In this document: positions 18,848 to 26,119 of the stretch, piece by piece
How the letters are laid out: every line of letters begins with the position of its first letter
Numbering within the stretch: position 1 is the stretch's first letter
Assembly: GCF_000025225.2 (NCBI RefSeq)
Contig: NC_013895.2
Location: 620,001 to 684,000 of the forward strand
From: Mageeibacillus indolicus UPII9-5
GTDB taxonomy: Bacteria > Bacillota > Clostridia > Saccharofermentanales > Fastidiosipilaceae
Direction: 5' to 3'
Length of the DNA: 64,000 nucleotides
Made by a program: the position numbers and the translations under genes
The notes under the pieces: model-generated
Database searches by the model: none
Seen by the model: only the letters and a program-made list of their open reading frames with translations
What the model was told of the DNA's origin: nothing

Positions 18848-20884
18848 ATGAATAATAAAATAAGAGTTTTATCGATATTTGTGGCCATGAGCCTTGCTTT
18901 AACTTCATGTGCTGTTCCCAAAAAGGTTTCAAATGAAAAAAGTGTTGGCTCTCAAGTCGAGGTAACCGCCGCTAAGTCGGATGCTGGTACGGACAAAGCG
19001 GACGTGTTTGTTGAAAAACAAACCAAATATGCTCAAGATAAAACAACTGAAGTTTTGATCGACAATGAGATAAATTTCGAGGATATCAAAAAGATCGTGA
19101 AACACGGGGATCATTGGCATGTTTTTACCAAAGACGGTCGCGAAAGAATAACTTATACCGATCCTAATTTGTTGAAAAAAGTTGCAAAAATTTCGGCTGG
19201 AAAAAATTCTCGGCTAAATCAGTCTGCCCCACGGCTTGAATTTGTCAGCGTAATAAGTTTGGATCAACTGCGTGAGTTGCCGATCACGGTCATCAAAAAG
19301 CACGGCGATCACTATCACTGCTATACGGCTGATGGCACGGAATATATCACTTATGAAAATCCTTCCGCTGCTTTCCCCAATATTACAATCACGAAATATG
19401 TTGGTAGTCACGGGCATGGTCATGGCCACGGGCAAAATAATGCCAATAATATCCAGCTTTCAATGCGGGGAGGTAATTATGGCGAAGAAATAAACGGTGG
19501 ATATGGTGTAGGTGCTTCCACATCGGGAAGGTCAGGCGATGATGTAGTTCAGATTTTGCGGCACGGCGACCATTGGCACGTGTACACAGCCGATGGAAGT
19601 GAATTTATCACTTACGATGATCCGACTTCCATGTATCCTAACGCAAGCGTAGGTGTGTACCACGGCAGTCACGGTAGTCATGGTGGTCACGGCGGCCATG
19701 GTACGACTCCAGCTCCGGCACCTCAATACCAGGATAGTGATGATAGCGGCAGCGCTGGCAGCGAGGGTTCATCCGGTGGGCACAGCTCGGTGAAACCGCA
19801 TATTAAACGAATTTATCCGATCAAACCTTCTCAGATGAAGGAAAAGGGCATCGTTAAAATTTTAAAACATGAAGACCACTATCATGTATATGATGCAAAT
19901 GGGAAGGAATACATCATTTTTGACAGTAATGACGATGAAATCAAGCAGAATTGTCCTGACGTCACTATCGGCGACTACGAGAAAGAAAAACACGGCAAGG
20001 GTGAAAACCACGAAAATGACAGTGATTGCTCTTTAACTGCGATTCCCCAAGATCCGAATGATCCGAACCGCATAACAAGAATACTTAAGCATGGTTCACA
20101 CTGGCATTTGTATAAGGCTAACGGTGACCCGGCTGGTATTGAATACTGTGATGCCCAAATACTGTATCCAGATGCAACGGTTGGTGACTACGAGGAAGAA
20201 ATGAGAAAGCAGGAGGAGAAGGTGAAAGAGGCGGATATCGACTCAGCCAATACCGATCTAAAGATAGCGTTCCTCAAGCAGCACTACAGTGGCTGTGAGA
20301 ATGTCTTGAATATTGGGGCGACTTTCTACGTATACTTCTCAGAAGACAAATACGAAAGTGACTCTATTACAGTTGAAGCGACAAGCTTGAAAGTTAGCGG
20401 CGGCGTCGTTACGGTGGCGGACGGAGCTTCATTGCCGGAGGCCCCAAAACTTAAAGCAGTGGCCAAACCTGATAATGCTGTCGATCCAGCTACTACGCCA
20501 GCCAAACCTGCCAAGCCTGCAGAAAACAATGATGGCCAGATCACAAATGGCGAATCTACCGCTGCACCTACAGAGAATGGCCACGTTGCTCCTGGTGACC
20601 ACTCCCGAGATAATGCCAGCACGGCTGGTAATGCGGCCGGAGCAGTGCCGGCACAGCCGGAGATCAGCCAAAATAATAACAAGCCTGAGCAACAGCCGGC
20701 ACCCGGCAGTGAAACTGCTGCCCCGGTAAAAGAAAAGCCCGTTGAAGGAAGCAATTCAGCAAATAGCAACAAAGAAATGGAAAAAGAAGCTGAAGTTAAT
20801 AATGGATCGCCCGCTGTTTCATCTGAACCTGCACCTGACGGCAAACCAAGTGAAACTCCATCTGAAAATGATTCAAACAACTAG
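18848..20884 (+). CDS. Histidine-triad (HxxHxH) surface lipoprotein, Pht-like
   Basis: The 678-aa protein has a lipoprotein signal (lipobox LTSC, Cys21) and five histidine-triad modules. Each has H-x2-H-x-H followed by a Y/F-x-x-D/N-G-x-E tail: H86/H89/H91, H152/H155/H157, H239/H242/H244, H341/H344/H346 and H415/H418/H420. Between modules lie Gly/His-rich spacers (GSHGHGHGHG near 187 and GSHGSHGGHGGHG near 273). The C-terminal 170 residues are Pro/Ala/Glu-rich and look unstructured. In streptococci Pht proteins bind zinc through this motif and hand it to AdcAII; the same role here is inferred from the motif and the adjacent zinc receptor gene. ATG 18848 has AGGAGG upstream. A terminator follows. 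Confidence 0.88.
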   Translation: MNNKIRVLSIFVAMSLALTSCAVPKKVSNEKSVGSQVEVTAAKSDAGTDKADVFVEKQTKYAQDKTTEVLIDNEINFEDIKKIVKHGDHWHVFTKDGRERITYTDPNLLKKVAKISAGKNSRLNQSAPRLEFVSVISLDQLRELPITVIKKHGDHYHCYTADGTEYITYENPSAAFPNITITKYVGSHGHGHGHGQNNANNIQLSMRGGNYGEEINGGYGVGASTSGRSGDDVVQILRHGDHWHVYTADGSEFITYDDPTSMYPNASVGVYHGSHGSHGGHGGHGTTPAPAPQYQDSDDSGSAGSEGSSGGHSSVKPHIKRIYPIKPSQMKEKGIVKILKHEDHYHVYDANGKEYIIFDSNDDEIKQNCPDVTIGDYEKEKHGKGENHENDSDCSLTAIPQDPNDPNRITRILKHGSHWHLYKANGDPAGIEYCDAQILYPDATVGDYEEEMRKQEEKVKEADIDSANTDLKIAFLKQHYSGCENVLNIGATFYVYFSEDKYESDSITVEATSLKVSGGVVTVADGASLPEAPKLKAVAKPDNAVDPATTPAKPAKPAENNDGQITNGESTAAPTENGHVAPGDHSRDNASTAGNAAGAVPAQPEISQNNNKPEQQPAPGSETAAPVKEKPVEGSNSANSNKEMEKEAEVNNGSPAVSSEPAPDGKPSETPSENDSNN

Positions 20885-20929
20885 CTAGACAATTGTTTTA
20901 CGGTAAATTAATGTTCAGCAACTGGATTG

Positions 20930-20962
20930 GAGCGAAGATCGGCAACGATTTTCGCTCTTTCG
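20930..20962 (+). terminator. Rho-independent terminator after the histidine-triad gene
   Basis: GAGCGAA (20930-20936) pairs with TTCGCTC (20951-20957), with ATCG/CGAT inside, followed by TTTCGTTT. Confidence 0.75.
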
Positions 20963-20981
20963 TTTGCAAGAAAATGTGAAG

Positions 20982-21038
20982 CAGATCAGGACATTTTCAT
21001 TTGTGGTATATCAGGACATTATCATTTGTGTCTCATAA
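20982..21038 (+). repeat. 57-nt dispersed repeat, copy 1 (upstream of tRNA-Ala)
   Basis: This 57-nt block is identical in 56 of 57 positions to 44971-45027. Internally it contains two near-copies of GGACATT(T/A)TCATTTGTG, 25 nt apart. It ends exactly 27 nt before the -35 box of the tRNA-Ala promoter. The internal repeats resemble subterminal repeats of transposon ends, but no transposase is present. Confidence 0.9.
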
Positions 21039-21065
21039 TTTACGTGGTCGAAGTCATTAAATCTC

Positions 21066-21094
21066 TTGACAAAGAGAAATTAAAGTGCTAGAAT
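21066..21094 (+). promoter_or_regulatory. tRNA-Ala promoter
   Basis: TTGACA (21066-21071), 17-nt spacer, TAGAAT (21089-21094), 12 nt before the mature tRNA 5' end. Confidence 0.85.
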
Positions 21095-21106
21095 AAACGA
21101 GTCCTT

Positions 21107-21182
<76 letters not shown>

Positions 21183-21185
21183 AGT

Positions 21186-21226
21186 AAGGAAGCATATTTT
21201 GATAGAAAAGTGTGCTTCCTTTTTTA
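21186..21226 (+). terminator. Terminator after tRNA-Ala
   Basis: AAGGAAGCA (21186-21194) pairs with TGCTTCCTT (21214-21222; allowing G-T at the loop) and runs into a T-tract. Confidence 0.75.
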
Positions 21227-21561
21227 TTGCTGAAAAGCCTTGATTGCAGGGAATTTAATCATTTTAAGGCATAAAGCAGTCCGCCCTGAGGTTGATTTCG
21301 GGACGGGCTTTTCTTGTTTTCGGCGGTCTGCGAGGTTAGGTTTAAAAGTAAAAGTTTGCTTTGTGGGTATATCGTTTGACTTGCTTTACGGAGGAATCAA
21401 ATAGCATCCTTTATACATGCGGCACAGGCTGTGAATTCGCAGAACGGCAAGGTAAAACTCGTCTGCCAGTTCAAAATTTGTTCAATATGTAGTCTGTAAA
21501 GTGTGTTATAATACAGTATTATATGTTAGACTTGCTTAACTAAAATTTGAGGTGATTGAAT
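21227..21561 (+). other. Gene-poor stretch between tRNA-Ala and the hydrolase remnant
   Basis: No convincing complete gene is seen. A hairpin with T-rich tail lies at about 21281-21320 (CCGCCCTGA pairing with TCGGGACGG with one mismatch). A stop-free stretch at about 21400-21495 would encode a peptide containing HAAQAVNSQNGKVKL, but it has no start and may be a gene fragment. TATAAT at 21507-21512 could drive the downstream remnant. Confidence 0.4.
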
Positions 21562-21690
21562 ATGATTATGCATGATTGGAACAGCGAAAAGAAAGATGTC
21601 ATTCTGCTGATCCATCCGATGCTTTCGTCAGCAAATGGAATGAAAACTTACGTTGACGACATTATCGGGAATGGTAAATATAGTCAATAA
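21562..21690 (+). pseudogene. N-terminal remnant of an alpha/beta hydrolase
   Basis: The 42-codon frame starts with a good context (GAGGTGATTGAAT before ATG) and reads MIMHDWNSEKKDVILLIHPM followed by LSSANGMKTYVDDII. The ILLIHPMLSSANGM segment is the first beta strand and oxyanion-loop region of an alpha/beta hydrolase. The frame then stops after GKYSQ, so the nucleophile elbow and the rest of the fold are gone. A methyltransferase gene follows after 62 nt, so a deletion probably joined the two. Confidence 0.6.
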
Positions 21691-21752
21691 ATTAAATAAA
21701 AATAATAAAACAAACCCGTCAGAAGTTGAAGTTTTATGATAAAGGAGAATTT

Positions 21753-22367
21753 ATGGGATTTTTTCAAAACACAGCAAAACCCATCGGCTTTGGAGGAAAG
21801 TTGATGGTTAAACTTATGAATATTGGGCATGCTAAAGTAGCTGAATGGGGCTTCTCTCATGTTAATATTCCTTCGTCTGCAACTGTCCTTGACATAGGTT
21901 GCGGTGGCGGATCGAATGTGGCAAGCTGGATAAAGCGCTGTCCAAAAGGTCATATAACAGGATTAGACCACTCTCCTGTAAGCGTAGCTGCTTCACAAAA
22001 ATACAATCAAAAAGCCATTTCAGAGAATCGCTGTCAAATTGTTGAGGGCGATGTTTCCCGTTTGACTTTTGCCGAAAATACCTTTGATGCAGTTTCCGCT
22101 TTCGAGACCGTTTATTTCTGGCCCGGGCTTGAAAACTGCTTTCAAGAAGTATTCCGCGTGTTAAAAAAGGGTGGAACATTTCTTATTGTCAATGAGGTGG
22201 ACGGAACTAATCCCAAGCAGGACAAATGGATGAATATCGTCGAAGGACTAAAAATTTATAAGGAGAGCGACTTGACAAAGAGACTTCAAAAGGCCGGATT
22301 TTCTAATATAAGAGCATTTCACACAGACAAACATTGGCTTGCCATCCTGTGTGAAAAAACTTTATAA
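21753..22367 (+). CDS. Class I SAM-dependent methyltransferase (UbiE/Methyltransf_11 type)
   Basis: The 204-aa protein has motif I VLDIGCGGGSNVASW, an acidic residue for the SAM ribose in GLDHSPVSVA, motif II region VEGDVSRLTFAENTFD, and the post-motif FRVLKKGGTFLIVNE. This is the standard Rossmann methyltransferase; the substrate cannot be read from sequence. ATG 21753 is chosen because AAAGGAG (21741-21747) precedes it by 5 nt. It is flanked by a hydrolase remnant and by a small truncated membrane ORF that resembles another methyltransferase, suggesting a decayed or transferred patch. Confidence 0.85.
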   Translation: MGFFQNTAKPIGFGGKLMVKLMNIGHAKVAEWGFSHVNIPSSATVLDIGCGGGSNVASWIKRCPKGHITGLDHSPVSVAASQKYNQKAISENRCQIVEGDVSRLTFAENTFDAVSAFETVYFWPGLENCFQEVFRVLKKGGTFLIVNEVDGTNPKQDKWMNIVEGLKIYKESDLTKRLQKAGFSNIRAFHTDKHWLAILCEKTL

Positions 22368-22400
22368 CATTTTTCAAAGTGCAGATGGGGTGAGTCTTGC

Positions 22401-22556
22401 TTGAGTGAACAAAAAATGAGCCAATGGGGAGTTGGCCCGATTTTTGTCGGAGTTCTTATTTTTACTACAGCATTGGGAATCTTACTGAGCTACACTAATC
22501 TTTTTCCTTTTGTTGCTGCGATCCAAGCTTTGATTACTGGGTTGATAGGAAGATAA
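22401..22556 (+). CDS. Small hydrophobic ORF, possible remnant of a membrane methyltransferase
   Basis: A 51-codon frame (TTG 22401; ATG 22416 is an alternative) encodes MSQWGVGPIFVGVLIFTTA followed by a second hydrophobic half. The WGVGPIF start followed by a membrane helix resembles the N-terminus of isoprenylcysteine or phospholipid methyltransferase-like proteins of about 200 aa. The remainder is missing. It could be a pseudogene fragment or a genuine small membrane protein; I cannot decide. Confidence 0.4.
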   Translation: MSEQKMSQWGVGPIFVGVLIFTTALGILLSYTNLFPFVAAIQALITGLIGR

Positions 22557-22617
22557 TTTTTCGGGTTGTTTATCTAAATTATGGAAATGCTTCTATCAAA
22601 ATGCAGAAAATGGGGCT

Positions 22618-22664
22618 GCACCCACACCCTTTGGATTGCACCCACGGATATCAATTTGCACCCA
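22618..22664. repeat. Three GCACCCA direct repeats with exact 20-bp period
   Basis: GCACCCA is found at 22618, 22638 and 22658. The last two are extended to TTGCACCCA or ATTGCACCCA. The 20-bp spacing puts them on the same helix face. They lie between the small hydrophobic ORF and a terminator. Confidence 0.65.
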
Positions 22665-22712
22665 TAGGCTGAAATTCTATTAGTATATGATTTATTTTCC
22701 AACAAGAAGAAT

Positions 22713-22751
22713 ATTGTATGGCTGCTGTTGCCAGCAACCATACAATTTTTT
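22713..22751 (+). terminator. Strong Rho-independent terminator
   Basis: TTGTATGG (22714-22721) pairs with CCATACAA (22738-22745), with TGCTG/CAGCA inside, followed by TTTTTT. It would end transcription from the methyltransferase patch. Confidence 0.85.
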
Positions 22752-22759
22752 ATCATGAT

Positions 22760-22861
22760 TTAACCGCCAAATGAAAGTCTGCTTAAATCTGCATTGAATT
22801 TAAATAAAAATCTCATAGTATCATTAAAAAGCTTCTCTGCAATGTCTTCTGTTGTCGCCAT
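22760..22861 (-). CDS. Putative 33-aa small protein
   Basis: On the minus strand AAAAGGAGAATTT leads into ATG at 22861, a near-ideal ribosome binding site. The frame encodes MATTEDIAEKLFNDTMRFL followed by FKFNADLSRLSFGG and stops at 22760. It is an amphipathic, helix-prone peptide with no recognised family. It lies directly downstream of the terminator of the membrane-protein gene, so expression would need readthrough or its own promoter. Confidence 0.4.
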   Translation of the reverse strand: MATTEDIAEKLFNDTMRFLFKFNADLSRLSFGG

Positions 22862-22883
22862 AAATTCTCCTTTTCCCACTTAG

Positions 22884-22916
22884 ATAAAAAAAGCGGACTA
22901 CTTATAGTCCGCTTAA
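22884..22916 (-). terminator. Rho-independent terminator of the orphan membrane-protein gene
   Basis: AAGCGGACTA (22891-22900) pairs perfectly with TAGTCCGCTT (22905-22914). On the minus strand it is followed by a T7 run. Confidence 0.9.
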
Positions 22917-22939
22917 AAAGTTGTTTTTACTTTTATTCA

Positions 22940-23659
22940 TTATACTTCACTTGTATTTTTACTTTCCTGATCAACAACTGATACCTCGGTTTCAGTAGAT
23001 GTTTTATTTTTATTTTTGTTTACAACATCTATCATCCACATAATACCATATCTCGTTTTTTCATATAATTCCTTACATGTTTTCCAAAGAGACACACGCT
23101 CATATTCGTATTCATTGTTCTTATCAAAGTAATGGCTGTATATATAATTAAACGCCGTTATTCGCACCCACCAACTAGCATATGTTAAAACGATTGATAA
23201 AATGATAAATCCGACGGTATTCGCAGTAGGACTTGTAAACACTATGATTTTATCTGCTTTAGAATTGAAAATTTTCACAAATTCGAGGGCAAACATTGGA
23301 ACAAATCCGTAGCAACCCACAAAAGATATGAAAAGATTCAACAATCTGCTCAGCAAATAACAAAACTTATTAAGCAGGGTAAAAAGGCCTACATAAGCAA
23401 CCGTGATAATTCCTTCAATAAGCAAAACTGCAAAAAAAGTAAGCCACCAAGTTGAAAAGTGCGAACTTAAAATAGACCCGATTTTAAGTCCAGATCCAAG
23501 CCAAATGTAAAGTAAATCAGGAACTAAAAATGATGTACCAATCATGATGACAAAAAAACCAAGAACAAAAATTAAACACCATTTCATCAATTTTAACCAA
23601 GACGCAAATGTTAAAATATTGATTGCGGTATCCCTATCGCACCTAATTTTAAAACTCAT
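22940..23659 (-). CDS. Orphan multi-pass membrane protein of unknown function
   Basis: I do not recognise this 239-aa protein. It has a short cytoplasmic start, then about five or six hydrophobic segments (for example CLIFVLGFFVIMIGTSFLV, WWLTFFAVLLIEGIITVAYV, ANTVGFIILSIVLTYASWWV), and a hydrophilic Lys/Glu/Thr-rich C-terminal tail of about 50 residues. The start at 23659 follows GGAGGAG by 6 nt; an upstream TTG (23674) is part of the Shine-Dalgarno itself. Codon use is AT-richer than in the housekeeping genes, which fits acquired DNA. It has its own strong terminator and no operon partner except the 33-aa ORF beyond it. Confidence 0.65.
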   Translation of the reverse strand: MSFKIRCDRDTAINILTFASWLKLMKWCLIFVLGFFVIMIGTSFLVPDLLYIWLGSGLKIGSILSSHFSTWWLTFFAVLLIEGIITVAYVGLFTLLNKFCYLLSRLLNLFISFVGCYGFVPMFALEFVKIFNSKADKIIVFTSPTANTVGFIILSIVLTYASWWVRITAFNYIYSHYFDKNNEYEYERVSLWKTCKELYEKTRYGIMWMIDVVNKNKNKTSTETEVSVVDQESKNTSEV

Positions 23660-24026
23660 ATTCAACTCCTCCAATTAATCTGTAATTAACCCTTTTTCAA
23701 ATTATACAATACGGCAATGTTCTTTTAACTTGTGCGTCCAGTGAAGTAAATGATTAAAATGATTGATAAAATGATTGATAAAATGATGAATCCAAGTGAT
23801 TGATTGAGTGTATAAAAAACGACTGTAGCTAAATTGCATCGTTTCAATGAAGGAGAGTGCCGCTCTAGGATACGGCCACTTCCAATTCTATGCAGTCGGC
23901 TGTAAGTAAAAGATCTAGCTCTGCCAAAATTCTAGGGGGTTTTACTTTTAGATTTTATGACAAACTGTCTGCATGCTTCCGGCATTTCAGATACAGCCGC
24001 TTTATATGCACTCAATCTTCATCGCG
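23660..24026. other. Gene-free stretch with tandem repeats and a hairpin
   Basis: No gene seen. About three copies of a 12-bp unit ATAAAATGATTG lie at 23753-23789. An imperfect hairpin (AGTAAAA, CTAG pairing with CTAG, TTTTACT at 23905-23946) with T-rich flanks may terminate the repressor half on the minus strand or act both ways. Confidence 0.5.
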
Positions 24027-24401
24027 TTAAGGCTTTACCCATCCGACCACCTTTCCCAATACCGTGGTATAGTCCAGTTCTGCACCGGTGACTACGTGCG
24101 CAGGCCAATTTGGGCAATCGCACCTTAAAACCAAGCGCTCATCACCAAAAACAATGCGTCTGATGAACGCATAACCTTCAATATCAATTAAATATATCTC
24201 ATTATCTGTCCTAGCAAACTCACGTCTGATCAAAGCGATATCATTTTTTGCAACTGTCGGTTCCATAGATTCACTGAAATTTTGAGTGGTATAGTCGTAA
24301 ACTGGTACACGTGAATCGAAATCTGATTTTCCGCTTGCATTTTCCGGCATAGTTACTTTGCGCGCCGATATTGTGTCTATGCTTATTCCGGCATTTATCA
24401 A
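24027..24401 (-). CDS. S24/LexA-like C-terminal repressor domain, separated from its HTH half
   Basis: The 124-aa product is the C-terminal domain of a CI/LexA-type repressor. The serine of the S24 site is present (FSESMEPTVAKND), and the fold continues through EIYLIDIEGYAFIRRIVFGD to VLGKVVGWVKP. The catalytic Lys position, normally T-V-K-R-L, reads F-I-R-R-I, so Arg replaces Lys and self-cleavage is doubtful. The same frame is open upstream to 24530, where a TGA stands one frame away from the TAA that ends the HTH gene. A single-base change would thus join both into one repressor. The TTG start at 24401 has no ribosome binding site; the true start, if translated alone, is unknown. Confidence 0.65.
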   Translation of the reverse strand: MINAGISIDTISARKVTMPENASGKSDFDSRVPVYDYTTQNFSESMEPTVAKNDIALIRREFARTDNEIYLIDIEGYAFIRRIVFGDERLVLRCDCPNWPAHVVTGAELDYTTVLGKVVGWVKP

Positions 24402-24526
24402 TCTGTTGTTTCTTGAATCTAGGTACGGTTCCGGTGATGCAAAACTGCAATCATCATTGCTTCCACTCAGCTTGTTATCAATATTTTCTTGTCCAGGCAG
24501 AGTTATTTGTTTATCCAGAAATGTGT

Positions 24527-24961
24527 TTATTCAGACTGATCTTGCCGCATTAAAGAACAAACATCGTATCTACCGGTTAATTTTAACAGTTGTGCTTGCT
24601 GCAAAACCAACTGTCTGCCGACAGAATTTAACTCACACATTAATTTTACGGTGGTCTTGATTGCCAAATCAAATGCGAATTTATGCTCTAAAAGCTTGGT
24701 CAATTCTTCATGCTCTTCTTCAGATGATTTACTACGAGGATCGATATCTTTATGATCCACGTTCAAGGCTTCAGCAATTCTTTTAATTTGCTCCGCATTG
24801 GGAGTTGAACGAAACGAAAGATACCCTGATAAAGTTGAGGCAGGTATGCCGGTTAGCTCAGAAAGTTGTTTTTGAGTCATATCTTTCATGAGATAATTTA
24901 AATTAGTCGCTATTTCTCTTCTCAAATGTTTATCAAAATCTGATAACTTATTTCGTCCCAT
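24527..24961 (-). CDS. XRE/Cro-CI family DNA-binding regulator (HTH half of a split repressor)
   Basis: The N-terminus (MGRNKLSDFDKHLRREIATN) and the HTH with TQKQLSELTGIPASTLSGYL and STPNAEQIKRIAEALNV are typical of phage-like CI repressors of Bacillota. After IDPRSKS there is a helical extension up to residue 144 with LLEHKFAFDLAIKTTVKLM. In relatives a C-terminal S24 domain often follows; here that domain lies immediately downstream in another frame. ATG 24961 is 5 nt after GGAGG; a second ATG lies one codon upstream. It is divergent from the radical SAM gene, with an inverted repeat between them that could be its operator. Autoregulation is likely but inferred. Confidence 0.8.
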   Translation of the reverse strand: MGRNKLSDFDKHLRREIATNLNYLMKDMTQKQLSELTGIPASTLSGYLSFRSTPNAEQIKRIAEALNVDHKDIDPRSKSSEEEHEELTKLLEHKFAFDLAIKTTVKLMCELNSVGRQLVLQQAQLLKLTGRYDVCSLMRQDQSE

Positions 24962-25053
24962 CATTGCCTCCTTCATCGAAAACTTTTATAATTCGTTCTT
25001 GTGCTGATAATAATAAATTAACAATAAAGGTTCAATATCTTTTAAAAATATTA

Positions 25054-25080
25054 ATTAGTTTATGCGTTTAATAAACTAAT
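25054..25080. promoter_or_regulatory. Inverted repeat in the XRE/pflX divergent region (candidate operator)
   Basis: ATTAGTTTAT (25054-25063) and ATAAACTAAT (25071-25080) form a perfect 10-bp inverted repeat with a 7-nt spacer. Further CGTTTAT copies follow at about 25086 and 25098. Confidence 0.5.
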
Positions 25081-25108
25081 TAATACGTTTATTTATTCGT
25101 TTATATTT

Positions 25109-26053
25109 GTGGAAAGACGAGGCTATAGTTTGTTTAAACAATTAGATTTATACAAAGAATGCAAGTTGTGCCCGAACGACTGTGGAATTGATAGACTGGC
25201 CGGAAATAAAGGTCGCTGCCGCATGAATTCTACGTTAAAAGTTGCCCGTGCCGGCCTACATATGTGGGAAGAACCGCCACTTTCCGGCGAACGGGGGTCA
25301 GGAACAGTATTTTTTTCAGGTTGCCCACTTCGTTGTGTTTTTTGCCAAAACCGACCGGTTTCCGGTGGTAAAGCCGGTGAAGAGATCACTATAGAACAAC
25401 TTGTGTCTATATTTTTACGCCTGCAGGAACTTGGTGCTCATAACATAAATCTTGTTACAGCGGTTCACTATATTCCGCATCTTTTGATTGCTTTACCTGA
25501 GGCAAAACGGCAGGGGTTAAGTTTACCGATTGTTTACAATTCCTCTGGCTGCGAATCGGCGGAAGCACTAAAGCTGTTAGATGGATTGATTGATATTTAT
25601 TTGCCTGATTTTAAATATTGGTCAGACAGTACGGCTGCTCGTTACTCTGGTATAAGTAAATATGTTGAGCCGACTAAAAATGCTATAGCCGAAATGGTGC
25701 GTCAAGTCGGGCCGTGCAAATTTTCTTCAGACGGGATAATGCGGTCGGGTATAATTTGTCGCCATCTGCTGCTACCTGGTCGCTTGGATGAAGCTTGTCA
25801 GATTATGAATTATTTACATGCTACCTACGGCGATGCCATATATCTCAGCCTAATGAGCCAGTTTACCCCATTCAACATACCGGATTCTTGTAATGAAATT
25901 AACCGAAAAATAGATATGGCCGATTACGAAAAATGGGTTGATTTTTGTGTGGATAAAGACATAATAAATGCGTTTGTTCAGGAAGGTGAAGCTGCTTCGG
26001 AAAGTTTTATCCCGGATTTCTACAGTTGGCACGTTAAAGACTTTCTAAAATAA
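25109..26053 (+). CDS. Radical SAM protein, PflX/PflA-like
   Basis: The protein (about 310 aa) matches the COG1313 (PflX) group of radical SAM enzymes. It has an N-terminal cysteine cluster (CKLCPNDCGIDRLAGNKGRC), then the 4Fe-4S/SAM motif C-x3-C-x2-C as FSGCPLRCVFCQN, and a DIYLPDFKYW segment typical of glycyl-radical-activase relatives. The family is uncharacterised; activation of a glycyl-radical enzyme is a guess, and no such enzyme lies in the window. The start is either GTG 25109 or TTG 25130, which has GAGG 6 nt upstream; the latter would keep all motifs. It is divergent from the XRE gene. Confidence 0.85.
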   Translation: MERRGYSLFKQLDLYKECKLCPNDCGIDRLAGNKGRCRMNSTLKVARAGLHMWEEPPLSGERGSGTVFFSGCPLRCVFCQNRPVSGGKAGEEITIEQLVSIFLRLQELGAHNINLVTAVHYIPHLLIALPEAKRQGLSLPIVYNSSGCESAEALKLLDGLIDIYLPDFKYWSDSTAARYSGISKYVEPTKNAIAEMVRQVGPCKFSSDGIMRSGIICRHLLLPGRLDEACQIMNYLHATYGDAIYLSLMSQFTPFNIPDSCNEINRKIDMADYEKWVDFCVDKDIINAFVQEGEAASESFIPDFYSWHVKDFLK

Positions 26054-26119
26054 ATTGACGCGGTCGGGCATCCGAATCACTATTTACCTTAAGAAATTTT
26101 TGCGTTAGAATAAATGATA

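Noticed and set aside
20326-20880. A 184-codon open frame antisense to the histidine-triad gene
   Set aside because: It is a by-product of the low-complexity Pro/Ala region; its Gly/Ser/Ala-rich translation and lack of a ribosome binding site argue against a gene.
22574-22756. A 60-codon minus-strand frame over the GCACCCA repeats
   Set aside because: It runs through the strong terminator hairpin and the repeats and has no ribosome binding site, so it is more likely a translated repeat.
23821-23911. A 20-aa ORF (MKESAALGYGHFQFYAVGCK)
   Set aside because: It is too short and lacks an upstream ribosome binding site.
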